This document shows, piece after piece, positions 53,716-64,000 of a stretch of 64,000 nucleotides of DNA (positions within the stretch are counted from its first letter, which is position 1; every line of letters starts with the position of its first letter). Below the pieces are notes generated by a model. The model had not been told where the DNA came from. It saw nothing but the letters and a program-made list of their open reading frames with translations, and ran no database searches. This DNA is from Carposina sasakii. Its lineage: Eukaryota > Arthropoda > Insecta > Lepidoptera > Carposinidae. The stretch is taken from assembly GCA_014607495.2 (NCBI GenBank), contig CP053163.1:8102716-8166715 (forward strand). Direction: 5' to 3'. Position numbers and translations under genes: made by a program.

Positions 53716-54052
53716 TAGGGAGAAATGTATGCTTGTACCTGCTTTCAGGTCCAAATTTTCGGAAATTACTCTGGCCCACATAAAATGAAAAAAGTTACGT
53801 AGAAATAGAACCAGTTGTGAAAAGTCGTGGTGAGTATGCTTATACAAATAACCAGTGAAGTTATGACGTATCTACTTCATGGAATATAATGTGATAGGTT
53901 TTTGATTGAAGATTACACATGCACAGAATAGCAGCAATTAAAGAAGACAAATAGAGTAGAAATATAAAAATCTTAGATAGAAACGAAGACAGTAAAAAAC
54001 ACGTAAAAAGGTGTAACATAAATTATTACAAATGAGCCCCTATCTGGAGCCT

Positions 54053-54346
54053 GGGGGTCTACTCTGAAATGCCGCTTTCGAATCTTTCGTTCCGACCGAA
54101 GCCCGACCGAATCGAAGCCTTTGACCCTACTACGAAATTGCTTCGGATGTTCACAACATTCAGTTCACAACTCATTCGGAACCATAGAGAATAATTCACA
54201 TTGACTAATATTATAAGCCTGTCAAATAGAGTTCGATCGGACTGAATGAAAAACCGGCGCGACTGACCCGATCGAAGTAGTTCGTAATAGGAAACACCTC
54301 GATGTTCTGCCGATACTTCGTTTTCGTCACTTCAGAGTAGACCCCC
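54053..54346. mobile_element. MITE-like element with GGGGGTCTACTCTGAA ends
   Basis: GGGGGTCTACTCTGAAATG at the left is mirrored by CACTTCAGAGTAGACCCCC at the right. The interior is GC-richer with several CGAAGC/GCTTCG and CGATCG words. Length is 294 bp. No clean target duplication was identified. Confidence 0.7.
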
Positions 54347-54359
54347 TGTCCATTCATTT

Positions 54360-56640
54360 TTCTTCATATTAGGGTAGATGTATGAATGTCACATAATACC
54401 ACGTATCTGCCCTTTTACCCAAAAGGTAAAAACGGAATATTATTACTAAGACCGTTATTGTTCTATATGTCACAAGTCTGTATTTAATGAACTGTGATAG
54501 TCTGAAGAATCGTGTACGAGGCCGACTCGCACTTGGCTAGTACTATAAGTTTATTTTATTTTCTTATAAAGAATAAGAACTTGTTTAGAAAATGGGGCAG
54601 CTAGAACTGCAAAATCAAGAAGGAGATCACACAGCTACGTATAGCAAAGCAAACAAATGTTAATTATCGGTGGCAAGTTGCCAGCTTATCGTCTGAGTCT
54701 TTTAGTCGACACTTACGACATGAACGGAAGCAGATGCGAGGCTTCATCTGCTTGAGCACAGAAAAACAAATAATAAAATAATTAATTATCATACTTGTAC
54801 CGACACTAAAATTACTAAGGACTTGCATCGTGATTACTAAGGCAACATATAAAAAAATACATAAGCACCATAATATCAACATTATGCGCCCTGGAATACC
54901 TATTTTAGATTGTCTCTTTTGTAGTAATTTCTAAGACTTGCAGTGCAAATATTAGTAAATGAGTATAAGCTATTGATTAAGTAAATATTTTTATCAAACC
55001 GGTAAAGTGATAATTACGTGTAATAAATAATATATTACATATCTAAAAAATATATTATTTAAATCTGAAAATTATAATTAAAAACAAATTTAAACCTTGA
55101 ATGAAATGTATTATTCATTCCTTCTCAATTCAAACAAGACTGTATACTTAATACTACGCCATTATTGTCAAGATTTAGGTGAATACTGAATATTTATCAC
55201 TGCTTGTCTCTCGACTCATGAATAATCATTAATTATTATAACAGTGAATGTAGTGGTTATATTAATTCTAGGACATTTGTATTTCTAAGGATTTTTGGAA
55301 GGTTGACTGCGTTAATCAGGAACCCTACAAGCAAGTTAATACAGAAAAAGACATTTGTCCTAAAATTTCCAAGTTTCTCATCGCAAACTATTTCGCTCTG
55401 AACTGGGATCACACTGAGTTATAGCATTTCCTAGATCTTTCTATTCTACACGAGCGCTGAGATCTACCACTCCTGAAAGGGATTGTAAAAAGTAATGGCC
55501 GAATGCTCTCATCTTTCTTTGTACTCTAAACACTTAGCTACTATTCTTTTTAGTAATTTGAACATTGCAGTCGTGACCTCTTCTTCGTTATTATTATAGT
55601 TATGTATAAATAGAGAATACCACACAGTATTATACCTAATAGTTTTAATTACATGGAGTTTAACATAAAATACGAAAAGACATTAAAGATAAATTTGGTG
55701 TGGAGGTCATAACTGTATAATAAACCTTTAAATAAAATATATCACGTAGACAGTAGACCTATGTATATTTCCCAAACACACATTCTTATTACTGCCCAAT
55801 GGACTTAATAAATAAATTTTGTCGGTGCTACTGCCCAATTAGAAGTATTAAGCGAAACTTTTTCCTCCATAATTTGCATAAAACCCCACCATCGAGTGTA
55901 AACACTTGAACAAATTTTACAAACATCTCACGTTCCAAGGTACCTAGCAGTTCTGTCTGTTTTTCTGGAACCTTTTTTTTTAACATTCACAGAGCATAAG
56001 GATCCAACTAGTTTTGTGAAATATGTACAGAGTAAGAAATTTTTATAACGTAGTTTTATAAGGTACGAGTACTACGATAAAAGGTAAAATTTAGTGTCTT
56101 TGGCATAAGGATTATATTAATTTCTAATAATTTATGCCCAAAATACATAATATCAGCTGGAAAAGTGTGGAAGGTGTCGGAGCAGATCGACGAAACTGCC
56201 CGGGAGGTAGAGACAAAAATATAGTTACATCTACTCGTATGTGTTAAAGTATGCTGTTTGTTACGCTAGTGTTCCGCTTCTCCTACACACCGGAAAAGGC
56301 GAAATTACTGTGATTTCGCAGTTACAGTTTCGCTGCGGCAGTTTGCTACAGAGACGTTAGTAGTTTGGATTTTAAGTAAATTACTATTGGCAATGTATTA
56401 TTTATTTTGGTAGTACCTATCTCGAACAATGGGGTAGTTTCCTATGGTTGAATATGAATAACATCTTATTCTTATCAGAATTTGATTTTATTTGATTGTT
56501 GATTATTTAAATCAACTTATCAAAATCATTCCTATATGTGAAATTCGTAGCAAATTCGAATCTCCAGGACCTGACCCACCGCCGTAAAATTGCCAGTGTT
56601 TTGCAAGATACACTTTGGAGAGTGTGCGTAGGAACTTCAC
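54360..56640. other. Stretch without a recognised feature
   Basis: AT-rich. The 72-codon minus ORF at 54664-54882 is hydrophobic but lacks any supporting context. No repeat shared with the window was found. Confidence 0.4.
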
Positions 56641-56654
56641 AATACAGTTCCACC

Positions 56655-56940
56655 AGCCCCTTTTCACCATCGGGATACTAGACGCAGACTAGCGTATCAC
56701 CCTTATGTTGTTGATATCCCACCCATCCGCAACAAACGTTATGCTAACTCGTTTGTAATGCAAACGGCTAAGGAATGCACTTCCTGCCGATGTATTTCCC
56801 GAGCACTACAACATTGGTCTCTTCAAAGCTAGAGTGAATAGGCACTTTCTAGGCAAACATGTACCACCCTAGGCTATATCTTGTTTAACATCAGGCACGA
56901 TGGCGGTCAAATGTTTGCCTAGCTAATTGTAAAAAAAAAA
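56655..56940 (+). mobile_element. LINE 3' coding end and 3' UTR (jockey/CR1-like)
   Basis: Plus-strand frames encode YHPYVVDIPPI-like, RYANSFVMQTAKE and LPADVFPEHYNI, then GLFKARVNRHFLGKHVPP and a stop. The 3' UTR (CATCAGGCACGATGGCGGTC, AAATGTTTGCCTAGCTAATT) ends in a poly-A run (about 56931-56940). A small deletion (KE[WNA]LPAD) shifts the frame near 56780. Its coding end is shared with 44274-44440 (minus). Confidence 0.7.
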
Positions 56941-56944
56941 TATT

Positions 56945-58480
56945 ACGATTTGATTATTACAAGTTGATATATGTGTGTGAAACTGTAAACGACCCTATTT
57001 AAATATAGTTAGAACTTTTATAATATGTTCAAATATTTCAAATAATTGATTATGATGTTGTTGTTACTCACTCATTTGTTCTTTTAAACGACGTAATATT
57101 TTTAATTATTAGTCTGCGCAACAACTTTATTAATTAACTAACCTTAAAGAAGTTTGCGCTATCGTTATGAAAGTTATTATACAAGAAAAACTGCAATTAG
57201 TCAAAGTGAAATGTTCCAGCGCTATAGTCTTAATTACTTTCCAACTTACAGTGTCGATAGGTTATAGAGATTCTGGAAAAAAAAAACTTGTTTAAAGTTC
57301 CTTCCTCTTGTAAAAAATGCAGAAAAAAGTGCATAATATTTATGAAGATTCTACAATGTTTTTTTTTTTTTTCAAAATCAAGGTAGGTGGCTAAGCAGAA
57401 CAATTTTGTTTGACCATAATCTGATAAATAATACTTTGATAACCATTTATCAAAAACTAGAAAAGTAGAGAGCGAGGGCTCTACTCATTTGGCTCGGTTT
57501 TTTTCTAATTGGATATACACCTTTTTGTACAAAACTTCCCTACACTAAATTAGAAATAGATAATAAGTACTTACTTCCAATATTTATTAATAATAATTAT
57601 AAGGTACCCTTCTTGATCCCGCAGACAAACTGTTTCAACAGTTTTGTGGGACTTCAATTTAGACATAAGTTTTGCACTGTATTTATTTTATAATAAAAAA
57701 ATAAAAATAATAATACAGTGCATAAAAGTGAGTAAATAAAATTACATCATCTACATAAGCACTTTTAGTGCGATATTTTATGCTGCTATCACTGCCGATA
57801 CTGACAAGCTGTCTCCGGGAGAAAATTTAAAATTCAAATCTTTGCAACCAGACAGACTTTAAATTATCGATTTAGAAGGTGACAGATACAAGTAGGTTTA
57901 GAATTTGCGCAATTTCAAATCCAGTAAATTTTGAGGAAAACCCAGTTTAGGGATTTGGCTTCCATTAATGGTTTGGCAATTTTGATTTGCATCTTGATGA
58001 CGTTAATTTAGATACGTTATGGTTGTTAAGGGTCAAACAGTAAAAAAATCCTTTCGGGGCACATGTCCAACTGCTAAGTCCAACTAGTTGTACCATGCAA
58101 CTTTGATCTATTGCCATCATTGTAATACCAATGTTGACTTATTTTATAAACATACAGATTAGCAAAATGATAAATTGAAAAATACACATTGAAATGTTTT
58201 TTCAGTTGGTGTGAATATACGAGTACCATATTTAAATAATATACGATGCTTTTTAGCAATGAATTTTAATCACGGTTAAATACATTTCCGTTATCTATAG
58301 ATTAAATCTCTTCGTGTTTACAAAAGACAAATATGAAATTCCCTAACTTCAAATATTTCATTAATTTTGATAGAGAGAGATAGTTTTAGATCAATTAGGT
58401 AAATATGTTACCAATCTAGGTTTATTTAAACATTTATTATATTAACATAAATAGTTTCGAAGTAGCTAACTAGATTGACG
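56945..58480. other. Stretch without a recognised feature
   Basis: AT-rich with T-runs (57358-57372). No gene or shared repeat was seen. Confidence 0.4.
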
Positions 58481-58482
58481 CA

Positions 58483-58815
58483 TTGCAATCGCTCTGCTTC
58501 TGCAAATTACGTAATCAGCTCATGGATCTGGGTTTCTCATTAGGACTGCAATAATCTCTGCAAAACTGTGCAAACATGACTAATAAAATTCGAGGGTCAG
58601 AGGAAATGTAGGACCCGCTCCTGAATTGATTATGTAATATGCAGTAGCAGAGTCGAAGCAATGCGATAGCGAAAATTGAGCATGTGTGTATGTGTGTGTA
58701 CGCGAGGCGTGGAGTGGGGCGCGAGAGGATGCATTGCGCTCGTTGCGCGCACACACACACGCAGTTTTCACTATCGCGCTGCTTCGGCTTTGCTATTGCA
58801 AATTAGGTAATCAGG
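58483..58815. mobile_element. Foldback element with GC-rich hairpin and an extra direct arm
   Basis: The segment TTGATTATGTAATATGCAGT to GCGAAAATTGAGC (about 58626-58682) is mirrored by GCAGTTTTCACTATCGCGCT to GGTAATCAG (about 58760-58815). The inner part carries (GT)n on one side and (CA)n on the other, so nearly the whole 190 bases can fold into one hairpin. A further copy of an arm (GCAATCGCTCTGCTTCTGCA, AATTACGTAATCAG) stands as a direct repeat at 58483-58518. Confidence 0.7.
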
Positions 58816-59214
58816 GGGCCACTGTGTGAATACCAGACGCGCAGTGTCGCGATGCAGTATGTTAATCGCCTAAAAATACAGATCAGTACCATAAACACAG
58901 CGTACAAAATGTCAGATTTGTTATCAACCTAGTTATTTACTATGATTATTTAACAAATGCAAAACAGAACCAATCTAGAAGCTACAATTTAACGATCTCT
59001 TGTCGATTAGTAACATCAACATTGACCTCACGTACTTACCTAGATGCTTGAAACATCAAACACTTTAATAGTATCACTCAAGTCTAATTGACTATCGATT
59101 TAGATTTCGAGTCTATTTGTGTACTAGCTGATGCCTACAACTTCGTTTATGTGCTCGTAAATAAAAGATCATAATATATTATAGGATGCAGTTATAATTA
59201 TGTACGTACAGTTA

Positions 59215-59639
59215 GGCGATTAAGGCTCGAGCACACCGGATGCGTATGCATGCACGTAAGCGTAGACGTACACGTACCTCTGAGTTTAATGTATAGAACT
59301 GTCACCGCTTGATGTCTATGTTTACGTCTACGCATACACATCCTGTCTGCCCGTGCCTATACAGTTCCATACATTACAACTCAGAGGTACGTATAGATCT
59401 CGGCTTACGTGCACGCACACGCATCCGGTGTGCTCGAGCCTTTATCACACTGCCACGCACCATGCAGCGTAGCGCGTGAATGCGTTTTTTAACGTTGTTG
59501 CTTGTAAGTATCTCCGTTTGTTTAGAAAACATGCACAGTCCAACACACAGAAAATGAATCCACGCGCGTTCATGCAGATCACGCATAGGTCCGCCGACTC
59601 GCAATATGCAGCGTGGTGCGTGGCAGTGTGTTTATCGCC
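59215..59639. mobile_element. Outer MITE with TTA target duplication, interrupted by a second MITE
   Basis: The ends are GGCGAT + TATCACACTGCCACGCACC (left, split by an insertion) and GGTGCGTGGCAGTGTGTTTA + TCGCC (right). The flanks are TTA at 59212-59214 and 59640-59642. Without the inserted element it is 203 bp. A three-base TWA duplication is typical of PIF/Harbinger elements. Confidence 0.85.
59223..59441. mobile_element. Inner MITE inserted in the left end of the outer one
   Basis: The ends AGGCTCGAGCACACCGGATG and CATCCGGTGTGCTCGAGCCT are perfect inverted repeats over 20 bases, and similarity continues to about 70 bases. Flanked by TTA (59220-59222 and 59442-59444). Length is 219 bp. 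A shortened relative is at 61611-61722. Confidence 0.88.
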
Positions 59640-59888
59640 TTACTATATACTTACATATCATATAGCAACTGACAATTTCACAGAAAGGAAAACTTACATT
59701 CTCACAAATTTTCACATTTGTAATATTGGTAGAAATTCTGCGAAAACTAATAAGATACAACTTTTTATTTCATTTGCTCTATTGAATATTGGATATACGC
59801 GATAATTCTGTATTCGAAATATGTATACATATTTGTAAAATAAGATAATAAAACTCTGAGGAAATATCAAAATGATTATAGGTACCTA

Positions 59889-61087
59889 TCATTTACAGCC
59901 CTGAGAAGTCCACTGTGGGACATAGGCCTCCCCCAACAACCTCCACACCAACCGGTCGGAAGCAGCCTGCATCCAACCGACACCCGCGACCTTGGCCAGG
60001 TCGTCCGTCCAACTCGCGAGTGGCCTTCCCACGCTGCGCTTGCCGATACATGGTATCCACTCTAGAACTTTCCGACTCCGTCGGCCATCAGATCCCAAGC
60101 ATATCCCCTCTCTCCATCGCTCGCTGTGCGATCCTGAGCTTCTTTATGAGGCACATAGTTAGAGACCACGTCTCGGCACCGTAGGTCATCACCGGCAGCA
60201 CGCACTGGTTGAATACCTTCATCTTTAAGGACTGGGGTATCTTGGACACAAATAAGCTTCGTAGTTGCCCAGCCGAGTTGGATTCGACGATTTACCTCCT
60301 TCTCAAAGTTGGACTTACCTAGTTGGACCGTCTGTCCCAGGTAAACATACTTGTCAACAACTTCGAGCATCGAGCTCCCAACCAGTACAGGAGTGGGCGG
60401 CACATGGACGTTCGACATGATCTACGTCTTGTCCATGTTCATCTTCAGGCCCACCTGTTGGGAGACTCGATTGAGGCCATCGAGCATTGTGCTTAGATCC
60501 TTCAGCGATTCTGCCATGACCACGATGTCGTCTGCGAACCGAAGGTGAGTGATGTATTCGCCATTGATATTGATGCCGAGTCCTTTCCATTCGAGAAGCT
60601 TAAAGGCGTCTTCCACTGCATTGGTGAAGAGCTTCGGAGAAATAACATCTCCTTGTCTAACTCCCCTCGGCAATGAAATCGGCTCAGTGCTCCGCTCCTG
60701 TACTCGTGCCGACATGGTGGCGTTGCTGTATAAACACTTCAGCACTTCGATATATCGATGGTCAATATGGCACCGCTGGAGAGACTGCAGCACTGCCCAT
60801 GTCTCGATCGAATCAAAGGCCTTCTCATAGTCCACGAATGCTAGGCATAGTGGCCGATTATACTCTTCCGTTTTTTGTATAATCTGCCGTAGCGTGTGGA
60901 TATGGTCTATGGTACTAAACCCTTTTCGGAAACCGGCTTGTTCGGGAGGCTGGAAGTCATCAAACCTGCGAGCAAGACGATTCGTGATTACCCTTGAAAA
61001 CAACTTGTAGACATGGCTCAGAAGCGAGATGGGTCTATAGTTCTTCAGCAAGGCTTTATCGCCTTTTTTAAAGAACAGCACCACCAC
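59889..61087 (-). pseudogene. RTE-clade LINE, minus strand, with stop and frameshifts
   Basis: Minus-strand reading from 61087: FFKKGDKALLKNYRPISLLS, PPEQAGFRKGFSTIDHI, AFVDYEKAFDSI (motif A), GVRQGDVISPKLF (motif B) and LRFADDIVV (motif C). A TAG then replaces a lysine codon after MNMDKT (60422-60424). The frame continues (YVYLGQTVQLG), shifts near 60240, shows the QCVLPVMTYG-like region in other frames, and ends in another frame with GKRSVGRPLASWTDDLAKV and LLGEAYVPQWTSQG (59889-60098). The 5' end is truncated at about 61087 next to (TATA)-rich DNA. It is a different RTE subfamily from the 33110 and 38650 copies, but like the one at 63704. Confidence 0.82.
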
Positions 61088-61610
61088 ACTATATTATTAT
61101 ATAGGTATATTATATAGGTACGAGTACTCGTACCTATATAAATTGTCTATTATGAAATTTTTTATAAATATTATATCATTATCTATCTCAATTTGTATTT
61201 AATTAAAATCCAATTAAATTATTTTAAAATGTCTGTCAAATAGAGATTAAATAAATTTCCACTTATTTTAACAGTAGTCGCATTAAACATTTTGCATCAT
61301 TAACCAACACCGGTTATGAAATTAATTTATTAAGTTCTTTTTAAATGATAACATAATTATTCGAAAAGCACTCGTATTCCCCGGAGTTAAGTCGGTCTAT
61401 GAGTAAATACAGCAAATGAAACCGCAAAATCGCACTATATTTTTAATATACAGAATGAAATATTATGATTAAATAAATTCCAATCTCCATTGTTTTAGTT
61501 CGTAGTGAAAAAATAGAAAATTATAATTAAATTCTGGCAGTTTTACATTTCCGAGGTGGAATAACCTGTGACAAAAAATATTAAATAATAATGTATATCT
61601 ATTGTATAAA

Positions 61611-61722
61611 AGCTCGAGGAGACCAGATGCGTGTGCGTGCCTATACAGTTCCATACATTACAACTCAGAGGTATACGTCTACGCTTACGTGCACGCATAC
61701 GCATTCGGTTTGCTCGAGGCTT
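61611..61722. mobile_element. Deleted copy of the inner MITE
   Basis: AGCTCGAGGAGACCAGATGC at the left and GCATTCGGTTTGCTCGAGGC at the right are versions of the AGGCTCGAG...CTCGAGCCT ends. The interior CCTATACAGTTCCATACATT and ACAACTCAGAGGTA matches the right half of 59223-59441. Most of the left half is missing. Confidence 0.7.
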
Positions 61723-61764
61723 TCAAATGTTTCATATTAGGTAGTATATTAGTTTATAAGAAAA

Positions 61765-61915
61765 ACGCGTTTCTTCTTCTTGCTCTGTTTCCATTCTACT
61801 TGGGGTCGGCGCAATATGTACCTACTCCTCTTCAATTTATCCCTATTATCCGTCATCTCATTACTCACTGTCAGAACACGCATATCTTCTCCTACATAGT
61901 CCATTCAACACTTCT
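61765..61915 (+). repeat. Dispersed repeat (TTGGGGTCGGCGCAATATGT type)
   Basis: ACTTGGGGTCGGCGCAATAT and CCCTATTATCCGTCATCTCA resemble a widespread lepidopteran repeat, from memory. A short match (AGTCGGCGCAATATGTTTAC) is at 20231-20250. Confidence 0.4.
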
Positions 61916-61931
61916 TAGGTCATAAAATTAT

Positions 61932-61978
61932 TAATAAAGAAAATGGAAAAAATTGTTCACCCGAGTGGGAATTCTTAG
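61932..61978 (-). mobile_element. SINE fragment (family of 17716), minus strand
   Basis: ATTAATAAAGAAAATGGAAA, AAATTGTTCACCCGAGTGGG is the reverse complement of the B-box arm and tail seen at 17765-17810. Confidence 0.6.
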
Positions 61979-62036
61979 GTCTTCATCTTTCTCTATAATT
62001 ATCCATAGGAATAACGCGTTTATTTATAATTCTGTA

Positions 62037-62255
62037 ATGGTGGATCGTGCAATTTATTGTAAAAACGTAAAAAATATTTATCACAATACTATATTATTCC
62101 GACATTCCTTGTTATCTGCCGGTCACCATCACACTGGCGCCCTACGTGGGGCCGCCAGTGTGATGGTGTATCGTGCAATTTAATGTATAAACGTAAAAAA
62201 TATTGATCACAAAAATATATTATTCTGACATTCCCTGTTATCTGCCGGTCACCAT
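62037..62255. repeat. Tandem 93-bp duplication around a perfect 16-bp hairpin
   Basis: Two 93-base copies (62037-62129 and 62163-62255) share ATGGTGxATCGTGCAATTTA to ATCTGCCGGTCACCAT with about 8 to 9 differences. The junction is CACCATCACACTGGCG (62124-62139) and its exact reverse complement CGCCAGTGTGATGGTG (62153-62168), with a 13-base loop. Confidence 0.85.
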
Positions 62256-62279
62256 GGTTACCTAGTAATGCAAGCCAGC

Positions 62280-63540
62280 CGAAGGATGGGCGATATACAT
62301 CCTACAGTTTTAAGTTAACCTTAAATGACTGGTCAGGAGCATAAAGTTCAGAAACCTCATTAACACTTTATTATAGTAGCAAGACTGGGACGTCCTTAAG
62401 CTCTCTTGCACTAAAAATTTATTGCACGACCAAGTCAAAGCGGAGTGGTAGTAGTAACTTGCCATCTTGAGCAGTAAAATTGCAACTGCCAATAAGCATG
62501 AGAAAACTTTAAAGATATCTACGTCTTGAGAGGTTTTGTATTCATGCAGAAACGTACAAAATTGTATATTTATTGTGGAATCTTTGAATAGTAATATTTG
62601 TTCAATTCAATTTTGTAGATCAAATCAAGATGTTTTAAGAATACTCACTGGTATGAAATATGCGAAAAAACATATATATCAATAGTAAACACGAATTAAT
62701 AAAATATTTTAAATTTTCAAGGTTTTGCTTACACCTTTCAAACATCGAATATGCCACCACGATCAAGGGAGACCATAAATTTTAAAAGTACAGTTGTTAA
62801 AGATTAATAATGGCATCGCAAAACATCGATAAGAATCTTAGACCACAATATGTACAAAGCAATTTACCTAGTATAAAAACACTCTTAATTTCAACTCTAT
62901 CACATACATTATAATATCAATGTTCTTTCTAAGAAAATCAAATTATTCAGCAAATATTTATTTATTTATTTATTTGGAAACAAGCAGACACAGATGTATA
63001 TGTAAAACATAATTGTATAAAAAGAATACTAATTACATCAGTGTCCTTGAACACGTTTCACTGAGAACACACACTATTATAATTAAAGCTAAAACTATTA
63101 CATTTCACAAAATATACATATGCATAAACAAAATACGAAATAAGTCCATGCCTATTAATTTACATCACGTCTATGTATTTTACTTAATGGTAGTAGTAGA
63201 TAGTAGGTAAGTTGATCAAACAACTTTACTGGCCTTGGCTATTGAAAGGTAAAGTTATACATCTCTTCATAAAAAGGACATAATGAATTTCAGGTGAATC
63301 CACCAACGAGGGCGTCAGTATAATCAAGTTAAATGGAACATTTCTAAGATTCCGAGATGGCTCGGAATTTAAAATAAAATTCACTGGCCGTCTCAAGAAT
63401 ACTTAGATTAGAATTTATTGATTTGTCAGTTAAGACTACAATATAATTATAACTCTAGGCAGATTAAATTCCTAAATGAATCAGCCTCGATATGATAATC
63501 TAGGTATCTTTTTTAAAAATAATTGGTTGAACTAAATATT
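62280..63540. other. Stretch without a recognised gene
   Basis: AT-rich with an (ATTT)n microsatellite at about 62957-62975. No supported gene or shared repeat. Confidence 0.45.
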
Positions 63541-63547
63541 TTCAGTT

Positions 63548-63725
63548 CGAATCCTATCCTAATCTCTCTCCGATCGTGTCTGCTTTCCGTCCTATGAGAA
63601 TTGAACTGTGAGAATAAGGAACAGTGCACCTGTGTTTGTATGTGTGCGCTATAATTTTTCCTGCGCAGTTGATCTCGGTTGAGATTGGCCTTTATGACCG
63701 AAATCATCATCATCATCATCATCAT
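63548..63725 (+). mobile_element. SINE tail with (ATC)n end
   Basis: AATCTCTCTCCGATCGTGTC, TGCTTTCCGTCCTATGAGAA, CACCTGTGTTTGTATGTGTG and GTTGAGATTGGCCTTTATGA follow the tail of the SINE at 30645-31000. It ends in a run of ATC units that continues directly into the next element. Confidence 0.7.
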
Positions 63726-64000
63726 TTACAGCCCTGAGAAGTCCACTGTTCGACATAGGCCTCCCCAACAACCTCCACTCCGACCGGTCGGAAGCAGCCT
63801 GCATCCAACCGACGCCCGCAACCTTGACCAGGTCATCCGTCCGCGGGTGGCCTTCCCACGCTGCGCTTGCCGATACGTGGTATCCACTCTAGAACTTTCC
63901 GACTCCATCGGCCATCAGTTCTTCGAGCTATGTGCCCTGCCCATTGCCACTTCAGCTTGCTGGAACGTTCAGCTATGTCGGTATGACATAGTATGACCGA
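63704..64000 (-). pseudogene. RTE LINE 3' end, minus strand, cut by the window end
   Basis: Minus-strand frames encode the C-terminal end like that at 59889-60098 (RGWHTTYRQAQRGKATRG... in shifted frames). The 3' non-coding end GGGCTGTAAATGATGATGAT is preceded by GGCCTATGTCGAACAGTGGA. The element continues beyond base 64000. Confidence 0.7.

Overview
This is about 64 kb of AT-rich eukaryotic DNA, almost certainly from a moth or butterfly. The evidence is the repeat content: RTE-clade LINEs with TGA-type tails, tRNA-derived SINEs, Helitron-like 3' ends with the CGCGGAC-type hairpin followed by CTAG, and many short inverted-repeat (MITE-like) elements. The one host gene is an insect-type dpr gene with introns. 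There are no operons, ribosome binding sites or prokaryotic features. Clade and family names rest on pattern recognition, not on a search.

Layout. 1-2570 is a rearranged Ty3/gypsy-type LTR retrotransposon. Its coding part is a mosaic of nucleocapsid, protease, reverse transcriptase and integrase pieces, followed by an unusual array of at least 13 small stem-loops. 2580-25300 is mostly repeat debris: SINEs, LINE 3' ends, Helitron-like ends, at least six inverted-repeat elements, and two fragments of an element coding for a restriction-like-endonuclease type C-terminal domain (4831-5137, and 27081-28085 further on). 25400-51106 holds the host gene.

The host gene (+ strand) encodes a Dpr (defective proboscis extension response) family protein: a secreted, probably GPI-anchored cell-surface protein with two Ig domains, used in neuronal recognition. 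I assembled seven coding exons from splice signals and matching phases: 37453-37513 (signal peptide), 43462-43629, 45956-46110 and 46923-47136 (Ig1), 48807-49245 and 50005-50108 (Ig2), and 50994-51106 (C-terminal hydrophobic tail). All phases agree and the product is 417 residues. Ig2 carries a mucin-like Thr-rich insert of about 80 residues. A TATA-less core promoter (initiator plus Bridge elements at exact spacing) at 25400, followed by an exon ending in a good donor, is a plausible upstream start for this gene. Its introns contain RTE LINEs, SINEs and MITEs.

51107-64000 is downstream sequence with more repeats. It includes two nested MITEs with clean TTA target duplications (59215-59639), a GC-rich foldback element (58626-58815), a tandem duplication around a perfect 16-bp hairpin (62037-62255), and two RTE LINEs on the minus strand (59889-61087 and 63704 to the window end).
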